This document shows, piece by piece, positions 1-14,457 of a DNA stretch of 42,739 nt. Positions within the stretch are counted from its first letter, which is position 1; every line of letters begins with the position of its first letter. A program made the translations under genes and the position numbers. The notes under the pieces were generated by a model. It did not search any database. It was not told the origin of the DNA and saw only the letters and a program-made list of their open reading frames with translations. This DNA is from Rhodocyclaceae bacterium (GTDB lineage: Bacteria > Pseudomonadota > Gammaproteobacteria > Burkholderiales > Rhodocyclaceae), in assembly GCA_029982755.1 (NCBI GenBank), contig JARRBR010000010.1, forward strand, positions 1 through 42,739, given 5' to 3'.

Positions 1-37
1 CCGCACCGATCAACGCGATCTGAAGTTCGCTGTCCAT
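1..37 (-). CDS. zipA: Probable cell division protein ZipA, N-terminal fragment
   Basis: Only the first 12 codons are in the window, reading MDSELQIALIGA from an ATG on the minus strand. A short hydrophobic N-terminus directly downstream of smc fits ZipA, the FtsZ-membrane tether, which starts with a single membrane helix and follows smc in many betaproteobacteria. The gene lies about 47 bases after the smc stop and probably shares its transcript. The call rests on position and a very short peptide, so it is tentative. Confidence 0.5.
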   Translation of the reverse strand, partial: MDSELQIALIGA

Positions 38-84
38 TTCGTTTCCCGAATTCCTGCTTCTTGCCCGGTATTTCTCAAGCTGTC

Positions 85-3000
85 TTACGCTGCGGCCGGC
101 TCGGCCAGGCGCAGCGCCTCTTCGATATCCACTTCAACCACCCGCGACACGCCCTGCTCCTGCATCGTCACGCCCACCAGCTGCTGGGCGAATTCCATCG
201 TGATCTTGCTGTGACTGATAAAGATGAACTGCGTCTGCGATGACATGCGCTTTACCATGTTGGCGTAGCGCTCGGTGTTCGTATCGTCCAGTGGCGCATC
301 CACCTCGTCAAGCATGCAGAACGGCGCCGGATTGAGCTGGAACATCGAGAACACGAGCGCGATCGCAGTCAGCGCCTTCTCTCCCCCGGACAGCAGGTGG
401 ATCGATGCGTTCTTCTTGCCCGGCGGCTGGGCGACGATCTGGATCCCGGCATCGAGGATCTCCTCGCCGGTCAGCACCAGTTCTGCCCGACCGCCGCCGA
501 AGAGCTGCGGGAACAGCGCGCCGAACTGGCGATTGACCGTATTGTAGGTGTCCTGCAGTTGCTCGCGTGTTTCGCGGTCGATGCGGCGGATGGCGTCCTC
601 GAGTGTCTCGATGGCCTGCAGCAGATCGTCGGTCTGGGCGTCGAGATAGCCCTTGCGCTCGGTGGCGGTCCTGAGTTCGTCGAGGGCGGCGAGGTTGACC
701 GCGCCCAGTTCCGCGATCTCGCGCGCCAGGCGGGCGACCTCGCGCTGCAGCGTGCCCTCCTTGGGGTCGGAGGCGAGCAGCGGCGCGAGCGCGGTCTCGT
801 CGGCCTGCGCTTCCTGCAGGCGCTCCTCGAACTGGGCGACGGCCAGCTCGGCGGCCTGCACCGCCAGCCGCAACTCGGCCACGCGCGCGCGCACCGGCGC
901 CGCCTCGTGCTCTGTGCGCAGCCGCATCTCCTCGGCCTGCTTCAGGGCGGCGGTCGCCGCCTCCAGCGCATCGCGACGCCCGGCCAGCGCGCTCTCGCGG
1001 CTCGAGCGCAAGGCCAGCGCGACCTGCAGCGCGGCGTGGCTGCGATCGTCGTCGGTGGCGTCGAGTTCGGCACGCCGCGTATCGGTCTCGCTGACGATGC
1101 GCGCCAGTTGCTCGGCGGCCAGCTGCTGGTTGCGGGCGATGTCCTCGAGCTTGCCCGCGCATTCGCGCTCGGAGAAACGCGCCTCCTGCAGCTCGCGCGC
1201 GGCGGCCTGCTCGAGCGCGCGGGCTTCGCGCAAGGCCTGGTCGCGCTCGCTCAGCACCGCCATGGCGGCCTCGAGGCGCTCGCGCTGCAGTTCGGCGAGC
1301 TCCAGCGCGCGCGCCTGCTCCATCTCGGCGCGCGCCAGGTGTTCGCGCTCGGTCGCCTCGAGATGCACCACGTCCTCGAGGTCGCGCTGGAGCTGGCCGC
1401 GGCGTTCGTCGGCCCGGCTGCGCGCCTGGGCGAGCTTGAGCACCTCCACCTGCTCGGCGTGCACCTGCGACTGCACCGCCTGCTGTTCGCGGCGCAGGGC
1501 ATTGATGCGCTCGTTCAGCGCGCTGGCGTCCGCTTCGGCCGCGAGCAGCGCATCGTGAGCCGCGTGCGCCGCCTCCTCGAGCGCGGCCTGCTCGCCCTCG
1601 AGCGTGTCGATCTCGCGCTGGCGCTCGATCACGCCATGCGTGCGCGCATCGGGGGCGTGATGGACCAGTGCGTCGCGGGTCAGCACCTGGCCGCGCGGGC
1701 CGACGAGGCACACGCCAGGCGGCAGGCGGTCGCGGGCGTCGAGCCAGTCGTCGAGCTTGTCCACGGCCCAGGCGCCGGCAAGGAAATCGGCGACCAGGGC
1801 CTGGAGTTCCGGGGCGCGGACCGCGACGAGGGCGGACAGCGGACGCGGCGGAACGCCGTCCCTCGACAAGAAGTCCGGGAGGGCGCCCGACGCCCGCACC
1901 GGGTCGAGGGCTTCCGCGGCCCGTGCTCCGTCTCCGGCGTGAACGGCGGAAGCCGTGTGCGAGGCGGCAAATGCCACCGCGACCGTCTCCGGCGGCGCTT
2001 CCTCCAGCACCGTCCGCGCCGCTGAGGCGGCCTCGGCCGCATCGCTCGTGGTCAGCGCCGAGAGCCGCTCGCGCAGCACGGCCTGCACCGCTTCGTCCCA
2101 GCCGCCCTCGACCTGCAGGTACTTCCACAGGGGCGGGAACTGGTCGAGGCCGTGGCGCTTGAGCCAGTCGCCAAGCTTGCCCTGGGACTGCACCCGGGCC
2201 TGGAGCTGGAGCAGCGCCTCGCGCCGCGCGCGCAGTTCGGTCAATCGGCGCTGCACGGCGCGCTCGTGCTCGAGTGCGGACTTCAGCGCGGCCTGGGCCG
2301 CCGGAAGGCTTGCCTGCAGCTCCGCCAGTTCGCGCTGGCGGGCGTCGAGCGCGTCCTGCATCGCCTCCAGCCGCGCCTCGCGCTCGGCGACTTCACGTTC
2401 GTCCGGGCCGACGATGGCGCCGCGCTCGGCCTCCAGCCGCCCGCGCCGCTGGTGCAGCGCATCGAGGGCGCGCATCGCGCTGGCCCGGTTCGCTTCCTCG
2501 ACGCGCAGCTGCTGCTCGGTTTGGGCGAGCTCGCGCCGCGCGCTGGCGACCGTCGTCTCCGCGGCCTGGCGCGCGCCGTCCAGCTCGGGCAGGCGGTCGG
2601 AGATCTCGCCGTGCCGGGCCTCGGCCTGCTCGGCGCGCAGCGCGGCGTTCTCGCCCAGGGCCTGCCAGCGCTCGTGCTCGGCGAGCATCGCCTCGCGGCG
2701 CGTCAGCCAGTGCTCGCGGTCGATCTCGAGCTGGGAAAGACGGGCTTCGAGCCGCCTGCGCGCCTCGCCGAGGTGCTGCAGCTCGGTTTCCAGGCGGGTG
2801 ACCTCGGCGCTCACCGCGAACAGCTCGCTCTGCGCGCCATGGACCGCCTCCGAGGCCTCGAAGTGCGCCTCGCGGCAGGTTTCGACCGCAGCTTCCAGCT
2901 CCTGCAGGCGGGCGCTGTCGGCCTCGATGCGGCGCGTGGCCTCGTTGAGTTCGGCGGACACCCGCGCCTGTTCCGCCCGCGCCTCGTTACGCTTGACGAG

Positions 3001-3699
3001 CCACAACAGCTGCTGCTTCTCGACGTGGGCCGCGCTCAACTGCTGGTAGCGGGCGGCGACCTCGGCCTGGGCCTCGAGATGCACGATGCGCTCGCCCAGT
3101 TCCATGCGGATGTCGTCGAGACGGGCGAGGTTGTCGCGTGCATCGCGCAGCCGGCCCTCGGTTTCCTTGCGTCGCTCGCGGTACTTGGTGACGCCGGCGG
3201 CCTCTTCCAGGAAGCCGCGGATTTCCTCGGGGCGCGCCTCGATGATGCGCGAGATCATGCCCTGCTCGATGATCGCGTAGGCGCGCGGACCGAGGCCGGT
3301 GCCGAGGAAGAGGTCGATCACGTCCTTGCGGCGGACGTGGACGTTGTTGATGTAGTAGGTCGACTCCCCGGACCGGTCGAGCACGCGCTTGACCGAGATC
3401 TCCGCATAGCGCGACCACTGCCCCGCCGCCTTGCCCTCATTGTTGTCGAAGACGAGCTCGACGCTCGCGCGCGACACCGGCTTGCGCGTGGTCGAGCCGT
3501 TGAAGATCACGTCCTGCATCGACTCGCCGCGCAGCGCCGAGGCGCGCGTCTCGCCCAGCACCCAGCGCACCGCGTCGATGATGTTCGACTTGCCGCAACC
3601 GTTCGGCCCGACCACGCCGACGAGGTTGCCGGGGGTGAGCACGGTGGTCGGGTCGACGAAAGTCTTGAAACCGGCGAGTTTGAGCTTGGAAAGACGCAC
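85..3699 (-). CDS. smc: Chromosome segregation protein SMC
   Basis: A 1204-residue SMC ATPase that compacts and helps segregate the chromosome. The N-terminal head begins VRLSKLKLAGFKTF and carries the Walker A motif GPNGCGKS. Long Arg/Glu/Ala-rich coiled coils flank a central hinge, and the C-terminal head has the signature LSGGEKALTA and Walker B CMLDEVDAPLDD. Length is near the family norm of about 1150-1200. The ORF track shows a 1769-residue frame because no stop occurs upstream; I chose the GTG at 3699 because family homology begins exactly there, although no good ribosome binding site precedes it. scpA and scpB are not in the window. It is divergent from dapC and probably co-transcribed with zipA. 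Confidence 0.95.
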   Translation of the reverse strand: MRLSKLKLAGFKTFVDPTTVLTPGNLVGVVGPNGCGKSNIIDAVRWVLGETRASALRGESMQDVIFNGSTTRKPVSRASVELVFDNNEGKAAGQWSRYAEISVKRVLDRSGESTYYINNVHVRRKDVIDLFLGTGLGPRAYAIIEQGMISRIIEARPEEIRGFLEEAAGVTKYRERRKETEGRLRDARDNLARLDDIRMELGERIVHLEAQAEVAARYQQLSAAHVEKQQLLWLVKRNEARAEQARVSAELNEATRRIEADSARLQELEAAVETCREAHFEASEAVHGAQSELFAVSAEVTRLETELQHLGEARRRLEARLSQLEIDREHWLTRREAMLAEHERWQALGENAALRAEQAEARHGEISDRLPELDGARQAAETTVASARRELAQTEQQLRVEEANRASAMRALDALHQRRGRLEAERGAIVGPDEREVAEREARLEAMQDALDARQRELAELQASLPAAQAALKSALEHERAVQRRLTELRARREALLQLQARVQSQGKLGDWLKRHGLDQFPPLWKYLQVEGGWDEAVQAVLRERLSALTTSDAAEAASAARTVLEEAPPETVAVAFAASHTASAVHAGDGARAAEALDPVRASGALPDFLSRDGVPPRPLSALVAVRAPELQALVADFLAGAWAVDKLDDWLDARDRLPPGVCLVGPRGQVLTRDALVHHAPDARTHGVIERQREIDTLEGEQAALEEAAHAAHDALLAAEADASALNERINALRREQQAVQSQVHAEQVEVLKLAQARSRADERRGQLQRDLEDVVHLEATEREHLARAEMEQARALELAELQRERLEAAMAVLSERDQALREARALEQAAARELQEARFSERECAGKLEDIARNQQLAAEQLARIVSETDTRRAELDATDDDRSHAALQVALALRSSRESALAGRRDALEAATAALKQAEEMRLRTEHEAAPVRARVAELRLAVQAAELAVAQFEERLQEAQADETALAPLLASDPKEGTLQREVARLAREIAELGAVNLAALDELRTATERKGYLDAQTDDLLQAIETLEDAIRRIDRETREQLQDTYNTVNRQFGALFPQLFGGGRAELVLTGEEILDAGIQIVAQPPGKKNASIHLLSGGEKALTAIALVFSMFQLNPAPFCMLDEVDAPLDDTNTERYANMVKRMSSQTQFIFISHSKITMEFAQQLVGVTMQEQGVSRVVEVDIEEALRLAEPAAA

Positions 3700-3854
3700 G
3701 TCGAAGAAGAACGAAGGAGCAGTGAGACCGCGCGGCAGGTCGGCCGGGAACGGAAAGGGGCAAGGCGTCGCGACGCGACTGCGGGCTCCGCCCGGCGGGC
3801 GAAGCCCCCCCGATCCCGCACGGGGACACGGCCCGGCTGTCGAAAAGACGCGCC

Positions 3855-3863
3855 ATGATACCA
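3855..3863 (-). promoter_or_regulatory. Possible extended -10 promoter for smc
   Basis: The minus strand reads TGGTATCAT, an extended -10 element with five of six matches to TATAAT. It lies in the 222-base divergent region between smc and dapC and is directed toward smc. No convincing -35 box is seen and the leader would be about 150 bases, so this is weak evidence. Confidence 0.3.
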
Positions 3864-3921
3864 TTTCCGCCCTTCCCCACTTCGCCGCAGGCGCGATTGC
3901 GCAGCGGCAATCCGTATCAAA

Positions 3922-5115
3922 GTGAATCCGAACCTCGCCCGTCTCCAGCCCTACCCGTTCGAGAAGCTGCGCGCGCTGTTCGCCGGCATCGAGCCGCCTG
4001 CGCACCTGAAGCCGATCCGCCTGTCGATCGGCGAGCCGCAGCACCCGACGCCCGGCTTCATCCGCCAGACCCTGGCCGACAACCTCGGCGGCCTGTCGAG
4101 CTACCCCGCGACGCTGGGCACGGACGCCCTGCGCGGCGCGATCGCGCACTGGCTTGAACGCCGCTACGGCCTGCCGAGGATCGATCCGGCCAGCCAGGTG
4201 ATCCCGGTCGCCGGTACCCGCGAGGCCCTGTTCGCCTTCGCCCAGTGCGTGGTCGACGGCACTCGGCCGGGTGCCAAGGTGCTGTGCCCCAACCCCTTCT
4301 ATCAGATCTACGAAGGCGCAGCCCTGCTCGCCAATGCCGAACCGATCTTCATCAACAACCTGCCGGAGAACGACTTCGGCTCGGATTTCGGCGCGATCGA
4401 CGACGCGACCTGGCGCGACATCCAGCTGGTGTATGTCTGCTCGCCGGGCAACCCCACCGGGCGGCTGCTCAAGCTCGAGGAGTGGAAGACCCTGTTCGAG
4501 CTCTCCGACCGCTATGGCTTCGTGATCGCCGCCGACGAGTGCTACTCGGAGATCTACTTCGACGACGACGCCAAGCCGATCGGTGGCCTGGAAGCGGCCT
4601 GGCGCCTGGGGCGCACCGATTTCCGCAACGTGGTGATGTTCTCCAGCCTGTCCAAGCGCTCGAACGTGCCGGGCATGCGCTCGGGCTTCGTCGCCGGCGA
4701 CGCGCGCATCCTCAAGGATTTCCTGCTTTACCGCACCTACCAGGGCTGCGCCTTGAACCCGGCGGTGCAGGCGGCCTCGGTGGCGGCCTGGAACGACGAG
4801 GTCCACGTCGAGGAGAACCGTCGCCTGTACCGCGACAAGTTCGCGCGCATCACGCCGCTGCTGCAGCCGTACCTGCCGGTGGCGCTGCCGGACGCCGGCT
4901 TCTACTACTGGGTGCGCACGCCGCTGCCGGACACCGAGTTCGCCCGCCGTCTGCAGGCTGAATATAATGTGACCGTCCTGCCGGGCAGCTATCTCGCCCG
5001 CGAAGCGCATGGCGTCAATCCGGGCGCCGGCTTCGTCCGCATCGCGCTGGTGGCCGACACGCACGAATGTGTCGAGGCCGCCGAGCGCATCATCGATTTC
5101 TGCAAAACCCTCTGA
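3922..5115 (+). CDS. dapC: Succinyldiaminopimelate transaminase DapC
   Basis: A 397-residue class I/II PLP-dependent aminotransferase. It converts N-succinyl-2-amino-6-ketopimelate to N-succinyl-L,L-diaminopimelate with glutamate as donor, in lysine and peptidoglycan precursor synthesis in the cytosol. Family landmarks are the N-terminal [13 protein letters not shown], the substrate/PLP segment [10 protein letters not shown], and the PLP-binding lysine in [16 protein letters not shown] at about residue 245. The GTG start at 3922 fits homology, although no strong ribosome site is visible. It stands 13 bases before dapD and must be co-transcribed, with dapE two genes later, so the DapC assignment is well supported over a generic aminotransferase. 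Confidence 0.93.
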   Translation: MNPNLARLQPYPFEKLRALFAGIEPPAHLKPIRLSIGEPQHPTPGFIRQTLADNLGGLSSYPATLGTDALRGAIAHWLERRYGLPRIDPASQVIPVAGTREALFAFAQCVVDGTRPGAKVLCPNPFYQIYEGAALLANAEPIFINNLPENDFGSDFGAIDDATWRDIQLVYVCSPGNPTGRLLKLEEWKTLFELSDRYGFVIAADECYSEIYFDDDAKPIGGLEAAWRLGRTDFRNVVMFSSLSKRSNVPGMRSGFVAGDARILKDFLLYRTYQGCALNPAVQAASVAAWNDEVHVEENRRLYRDKFARITPLLQPYLPVALPDAGFYYWVRTPLPDTEFARRLQAEYNVTVLPGSYLAREAHGVNPGAGFVRIALVADTHECVEAAERIIDFCKTL

Positions 5116-5128
5116 GAGAGAACCCCCA

Positions 5129-5950
<822 letters not shown>

Positions 5951-6010
5951 TTCGCCGGGTGCGGCGTCTGTCGCGCCCATGCATTGTTCGATCCCGAGGA
6001 GTCCGAAGGC

Positions 6011-8372
<2,362 letters not shown>

Positions 8373-8409
8373 TCGCCCCCACCCATCGAACGCCAAGAGA
8401 TTGCAGCCC

Positions 8410-9366
8410 ATGTCCCAGCACGAGCACGACGAACACGAGCACCACGACGACGATCACGACCACGAACACGAACACGGCCCGCTGGCCGAGCTCGTCACCG
8501 TGCGCGACTGGCTGCGCTACGCGGTCACGCGTTTCAACCGCGCCGGCATCTTCTGCGGCCACGGCGTGCAGGACAGCTTCGACGAGGCCGTGTGGCTGAT
8601 CCTCGGCACGCTCGCGCTGCCGCTCGACCGGCTCGAGCCCTTCCTCGACGCCTGCATTCCCGGCGAGGAGCGCATCGCCCTGCTCGAAGCCATCGAACAG
8701 CGTGCCGACGAGCGCCTGCCGACCGCCTACATCCTGGGCGAGGCCTGGCTGGGCGACTTCCGCTTCACCGTCGACGAGCGGGTGATCGTGCCGCGCTCCT
8801 TCTTCGCCGAGCTGCTCGAGGACGGACTGGCGCCGTGGGTTGAAGATCCGGATGCGGTCGGCAGCGTGCTCGACCTGTGCACCGGCTCGGGCTGCCTCGC
8901 GGTGCTGATGGCGCATGCCTTCCCGAACGCCGGGGTGGTCGCGGCCGACCTGTCGGCGGACGCGCTCGACGTCGCCCGCATCAACGTCGCCGACTACGGC
9001 CTCGAGAACCGCATCGAGCTGGTGCGCAGCGACGTGTTCTCGGCGCTGGATGGACGGCGTTTCGACCTCATCCTCAGCAATCCGCCCTACGTGACCGCCG
9101 AGGCCATGGACGAACTGCCGCCCGAGTATCTGCACGAGCCGCGCATGGCGCTGGCGTCGGGTGAGGACGGGCTGGACGTGGTGCGGAAGCTGATCGCCGA
9201 GGGCGCCGCGCACCTGAATCCGGACGGGGTGCTGGCGGTGGAGGTGGGACACAACCGCCACATCGTCGAGGCGGCTTTCCCCGACCTGCCCTTCAACTGG
9301 CTATCGACCCGCGGCGGCGACGACATGGTGTTCGTGCTGCGGCGCGAGGACCTGCCGAGGGCGTAA
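8410..9366 (+). CDS. prmB: 50S ribosomal protein L3 glutamine methyltransferase PrmB
   Basis: A 318-residue SAM-dependent N5-glutamine methyltransferase of the PrmB/HemK family, expected to methylate a Gln of ribosomal protein L3. The core begins LVTVRDWLRYAVTRFNRAGIF, the SAM motif is VLDLCTGSGCLAV, and the catalytic NPPY is at residues 224-227. The ATG at 8410 is preferred over the TTG at 8401 because an AAGAGA-like ribosome site stands about 10 bases upstream. The first 22 residues form an unusual tail of alternating acidic residues and nine histidines before the normal PrmB start, which suggests metal binding (inference). It follows dapE by 37 bases. Confidence 0.92.
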   Translation: MSQHEHDEHEHHDDDHDHEHEHGPLAELVTVRDWLRYAVTRFNRAGIFCGHGVQDSFDEAVWLILGTLALPLDRLEPFLDACIPGEERIALLEAIEQRADERLPTAYILGEAWLGDFRFTVDERVIVPRSFFAELLEDGLAPWVEDPDAVGSVLDLCTGSGCLAVLMAHAFPNAGVVAADLSADALDVARINVADYGLENRIELVRSDVFSALDGRRFDLILSNPPYVTAEAMDELPPEYLHEPRMALASGEDGLDVVRKLIAEGAAHLNPDGVLAVEVGHNRHIVEAAFPDLPFNWLSTRGGDDMVFVLRREDLPRA

Positions 9367-9379
9367 ATAGCGGAGGCGC

Positions 9380-9419
9380 GGGCGCAGGCGGGACGGGGAA
9401 AACCCATCCGTCCGCGCCC
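9380..9419. terminator. Imperfect hairpin between convergent prmB and iscX
   Basis: GGGCGC, a 5-base bulge and GGACGG pair with CCGTCC plus GCGCCC around an 11-base loop. It lies in the 63-base gap between two genes that end toward each other. No T tract follows on either strand, so intrinsic termination is only a possibility. Confidence 0.3.
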
Positions 9420-9429
9420 AGCGCCCTGC

Positions 9430-9624
9430 TCAGGCGAGCTCGTCTATCCAGGCCTGCTGGATGCCTTCGAGGATGCGCTCGCCGCAGCGCTTGGGATCGT
9501 CGTCGAACTCGGGCAGCGCCATGACCCAGTTCATCAGGTCAACGAAATTCACCCGCGTCGGATCGACGTCGGGGTGGGCGTCGGCGAGCTGGATGGCGAT
9601 TTCCTGAACCTCGGTCCACTTCAT
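9430..9624 (-). CDS. iscX: Fe-S cluster assembly protein IscX
   Basis: A 64-residue acidic protein, MKWTEVQEIAIQLADAHPD onward, matching IscX (YfhJ) in length and in the conserved FVDLMNWVMALPEFDDDP segment. IscX binds IscS and iron and modulates desulfurase activity. It is the last gene of the isc operon, one base after the fdx stop, so it is translationally close-coupled. Nothing unusual is seen. Confidence 0.93.
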   Translation of the reverse strand: MKWTEVQEIAIQLADAHPDVDPTRVNFVDLMNWVMALPEFDDDPKRCGERILEGIQQAWIDELA

Positions 9625-9625
9625 G

Positions 9626-9967
9626 TCAGTGCTTTCCTTCGCGGGCCATGTTGATCGTGTAGCGCGGGATCTCGACCACCAGCGGGGTCTCGGCGACCAC
9701 CGCCTGGCAGGACAGGCGCGACTGGGGCTCCAGGCCCCAGGCCTTGTCGAGCAGGTCTTCCTCTTCGTCCTCGGCCGGATTCAGCGAGGCGAAGCCCTCG
9801 CGGACGATGACGTGACACGTGGTGCACGCACAGGACTTCTCGCACGCGTGCTCGATGTCGATGCCGTTCTCGAGCAGGCTGTCGCAGATGGTGGTGCCGG
9901 GGGCGGCCTCGATGACGCTGCCGTCGGGGCAGAGTTCGACGTGGGGCAGGACGATGATCTGGGTCAT
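9626..9967 (-). CDS. fdx: ISC-system 2Fe-2S ferredoxin
   Basis: A 113-residue adrenodoxin-type ferredoxin that supplies electrons for cluster assembly on IscU. Cluster ligands are visible in CEKSCACTTCH (Cys-x5-Cys-x2-Cys) with the fourth Cys in LSCQAVV. The segment LDKAWGLEPQSRLSC is diagnostic of isc-linked Fdx rather than a photosynthetic type. It lies 11 bases after the hscA stop and one base before iscX in the operon. Confidence 0.95.
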   Translation of the reverse strand: MTQIIVLPHVELCPDGSVIEAAPGTTICDSLLENGIDIEHACEKSCACTTCHVIVREGFASLNPAEDEEEDLLDKAWGLEPQSRLSCQAVVAETPLVVEIPRYTINMAREGKH

Positions 9968-9978
9968 TGGGTTCGGAT

Positions 9979-11847
<1,869 letters not shown>

Positions 11848-11867
11848 CAGGTCTTGTTCCGTGCTCT

Positions 11868-12401
11868 CTAGTTTTCGAGGGCCAGCAGGGCCTCGTCGAT
11901 TTCTTGCTGGAGTTTGTCGATGAACATCAGCCGGCGCACGGTGTCGGCCGCTGCTTCGTAATCCTGTTCATCGTCGAGCTGGGCGGCGAGCTCGCCGCGC
12001 ACCTCGCGGGCGTGGGCAAGCAGGCGCCGGTGCAGGGCCTCGAGCTCGTCCACCTCGGCGGCTTCGCGCGCCTCCTCCACCGCCTCGCGCCACTCCATCT
12101 GCTCCATCAGGAACTCGGGCGACATCGCGGTGTTGGTCTCGAGCCCGGCATCGACGCCGGCAAGCTCGAGCAGGTATTGCGCCCGCGCCAGCGGCTGGCG
12201 CAGCGTGCGGAAGCCCTCGTTGACGCGCGTCGCCCACTGCATCGACAGGCGCTTCTCGGCGTCGGACAGATGGGCGTGGCGATCGGGGTGCACCTGCGAC
12301 TGCAGCTCGTGCCACGCCGCCTCCAGTGCCGAGTCGTCGAGCGCATAGCGGCGCGGCAGGCCGAAGAGCGCGAAGAAGTCCTGCTTGAGGTCGATGCTCA
12401 T
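11868..12401 (-). CDS. hscB: Co-chaperone HscB (J-domain protein)
   Basis: A 177-residue J-domain co-chaperone that delivers IscU to HscA and stimulates its ATPase. The J domain covers roughly residues 1-75 and holds the HPD motif in [15 protein letters not shown] three-helix C-terminal IscU-binding domain follows, with [19 protein letters not shown] as a family landmark. It starts 10 bases after the iscA stop. No zinc-finger cysteines are present, as expected for the bacterial form. Confidence 0.95.
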   Translation of the reverse strand: MSIDLKQDFFALFGLPRRYALDDSALEAAWHELQSQVHPDRHAHLSDAEKRLSMQWATRVNEGFRTLRQPLARAQYLLELAGVDAGLETNTAMSPEFLMEQMEWREAVEEAREAAEVDELEALHRRLLAHAREVRGELAAQLDDEQDYEAAADTVRRLMFIDKLQQEIDEALLALEN

Positions 12402-12411
12402 CGCGCCCGGA

Positions 12412-12735
12412 TCAGACGTTGAAGCTTTCGCCGCACCCGCACTGATCCTTCACGTTCGGGTTGTTGAACTTGAAGCCTTCGTTCAGGCCTTCCTTGACGA
12501 AGTCGAGCTCGGTGCCGTCGAGGTAGGCCAGACTCTTGGGGTCGATGACCACCTTGACGCCATGGCTCTCGAACACCAGGTCTTCCGCTTCGGTCTGGTC
12601 CACGAACTCGAGCTTGTAGGCCATGCCCGAGCAGCCCGAGGTCTTGACGCCGAGGCGGATGCCGAAACCCTTGCCGCGCCGGGCGATGAAGTTCGAGACG
12701 TGCTTGGCGGCGGATTCGGAAAGACTAACGGCCAT
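12412..12735 (-). CDS. iscA: Iron-sulfur cluster assembly protein IscA
   Basis: A 107-residue A-type carrier that accepts iron or clusters and passes them to apo-proteins. The three conserved cysteines are visible in [10 protein letters not shown] and in the C-terminal CGCGESF. Length equals E. coli IscA (107). It sits between iscU (29-base gap) and hscB (10-base gap) in the operon, which separates it from ErpA and SufA relatives. Confidence 0.95.
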   Translation of the reverse strand: MAVSLSESAAKHVSNFIARRGKGFGIRLGVKTSGCSGMAYKLEFVDQTEAEDLVFESHGVKVVIDPKSLAYLDGTELDFVKEGLNEGFKFNNPNVKDQCGCGESFNV

Positions 12736-12764
12736 GTCTGCTACTCCTGTTCACAAAACGCCGC

Positions 12765-13148
12765 TCAGGCTTCGTGCTTCTTCTTGTAGTCGGCGACCGC
12801 GGCTTTGATCGCGTCCTCGGCGAGGATCGAGCAGTGGATCTTGACCGGCGGCAGCGCGAGTTCCTCGGCGATCTGGGTGTTCTTGATCTCGAGGGCCTGG
12901 TCGATGGTCTTGCCCTTGACCCACTCGGTAACCAGCGAGCTCGACGCGATCGCCGAGCCGCAGCCGTAGGTCTTGAACTTCGCGTCCTCGATCACGCCGT
13001 CCTTGCCGACCTTGATCTGCAGCTTCATCACGTCGCCACAGGCAGGGGCGCCCACCATGCCGGTTGCCACGCCTTCCTCGTCCTTCGCGAAGGAGCCGAC
13101 GTTGCGGGGATTTTCGTAGTGGTCGAGGACCTTTTCGCTGTATGCCAT
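12765..13148 (-). CDS. iscU: Fe-S cluster scaffold IscU
   Basis: A 127-residue scaffold on which 2Fe-2S and 4Fe-4S clusters are built. The three cluster-ligand cysteines appear in GAPACGDVMKL, TYGCGSAIASSS and KIHCSILAEDAI, and the HscA-recognition motif LPPVK stands just before the last. Length equals E. coli IscU (128). It starts 40 bases after the iscS stop. Confidence 0.97.
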   Translation of the reverse strand: MAYSEKVLDHYENPRNVGSFAKDEEGVATGMVGAPACGDVMKLQIKVGKDGVIEDAKFKTYGCGSAIASSSLVTEWVKGKTIDQALEIKNTQIAEELALPPVKIHCSILAEDAIKAAVADYKKKHEA

Positions 13149-13188
13149 GTTCGTTCTCCAGGGGATGTCGGTGAGTTCTTTGTCGTTG

Positions 13189-14400
13189 TCAGTGCGCGGC
13201 CCACTGCACGGTGTCGAGATCGATGCCTTCCTTGTACATGTCCCACAAGGGCGACAGTTCGCGCAGCTTGCCGATCTTCTTGTGCAGCAGGTCGATGGTG
13301 TAGTCGATCTCTTCCTCGGTGGTGAAGCGGCCGATCGTGAACCGGATCGAGCTGTGCGCCAGCTCGTCGCTGCGACCGAGCGCGCGCAGCACGTAGGACG
13401 GCTCGAGGCTCGCCGAGGTGCATGCCGATCCCGACGACACCGCGATGTCCTTGATCGCCATGATCAGCGACTCGCCTTCGACGTAAGCGAAGGAGATGTT
13501 GAGGTTGTGCGGCACGCGCTGCTCGACGTCGCCGTTAACGTAGGTGGCCTCGATGTCGGTCAGGCCGGCGAGCAGCCGGTCGCGCAGCTTCTGGATGCGC
13601 GCATTTTCCGTCGCCATCTCCTCGCGTGCAATGCGGAAGGCCTCGCCCATGCCGACGATCTGATGCGTCGCCAGCGTGCCCGAGCGCAGGCCGCGCTCGT
13701 GGCCGCCGCCGTGCATCTGCGCCTCCAGGCGCACGCGCGGCTTGCGGCGCACGTAGAGCGCACCGATGCCCTTGGGCCCGTAGGTCTTGTGCGCGGAGAA
13801 GCTCATCAGGTCGACCTTGAGCTTGTCGAGGTCGATCTCGACCTTGCCGGTCGCCTGCGCCGCGTCGACGTGGAACACGATGCCCTTCTCGCGGCAGATC
13901 TCGCCGATCTCGGCAATCGGCTGGATCACGCCGATCTCGTTGTTCACGAACATCACCGAGACCAGGATGGTGTCGGGGCGGATCGCCGCCTTCAGCACCT
14001 CGAGGTCGATCAGGCCGTTTTCCTGCACGTCAAGGTAGGTCGCCTCGAAGCCCTCGCGCTCAAGCTCGCGCACGGTGTCGAGCACCGCCTTGTGCTCGGT
14101 CTTCACGGTGATGAGGTGCTTGCCCTTGCCCTGGTAGAAGTGGGCCGCGCCCTTGATCGCGAGGTTGTTCGATTCGGTCGCGCCCGAGGTCCAGATGATC
14201 TCCTTGGGGTCGGCGTTGACCAGTGCGGCCACCTGCTCGCGAGCTTCCTCGACCGCCTGCTCGGCCTCCCAGCCGAACGCGTGCGAGCGGCTGGCCGGGT
14301 TGCCGAATTGCTCGGTCAGCCACGGGATCATCTTCTGCGCCACGCGCGGATCCACCGGGGTCGTCGCCGAGTAGTCGAGGTAGATGGGGAACTTCAGCAT
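13189..14400 (-). CDS. iscS: Cysteine desulfurase IscS
   Basis: A 403-residue PLP-dependent group I cysteine desulfurase that moves sulfur from cysteine to IscU and to tRNA-thiolation partners. The PLP-binding Lys is in [19 protein letters not shown] and the active Cys loop is [20 protein letters not shown]. The C-terminus ends TVQWAAH, close to the IscU-docking tail of E. coli IscS (404 residues). It is the second desulfurase in this operon and, by sequence and its place beside iscU, is the canonical IscS. Confidence 0.96.
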   Translation of the reverse strand: MLKFPIYLDYSATTPVDPRVAQKMIPWLTEQFGNPASRSHAFGWEAEQAVEEAREQVAALVNADPKEIIWTSGATESNNLAIKGAAHFYQGKGKHLITVKTEHKAVLDTVRELEREGFEATYLDVQENGLIDLEVLKAAIRPDTILVSVMFVNNEIGVIQPIAEIGEICREKGIVFHVDAAQATGKVEIDLDKLKVDLMSFSAHKTYGPKGIGALYVRRKPRVRLEAQMHGGGHERGLRSGTLATHQIVGMGEAFRIAREEMATENARIQKLRDRLLAGLTDIEATYVNGDVEQRVPHNLNISFAYVEGESLIMAIKDIAVSSGSACTSASLEPSYVLRALGRSDELAHSSIRFTIGRFTTEEEIDYTIDLLHKKIGKLRELSPLWDMYKEGIDLDTVQWAAH

Positions 14401-14457
14401 TCAATCTCTCCGCAGAGTCGTTGTTCGAGTATCGGGGTCGGCTTCGGTCGGCCCGAG

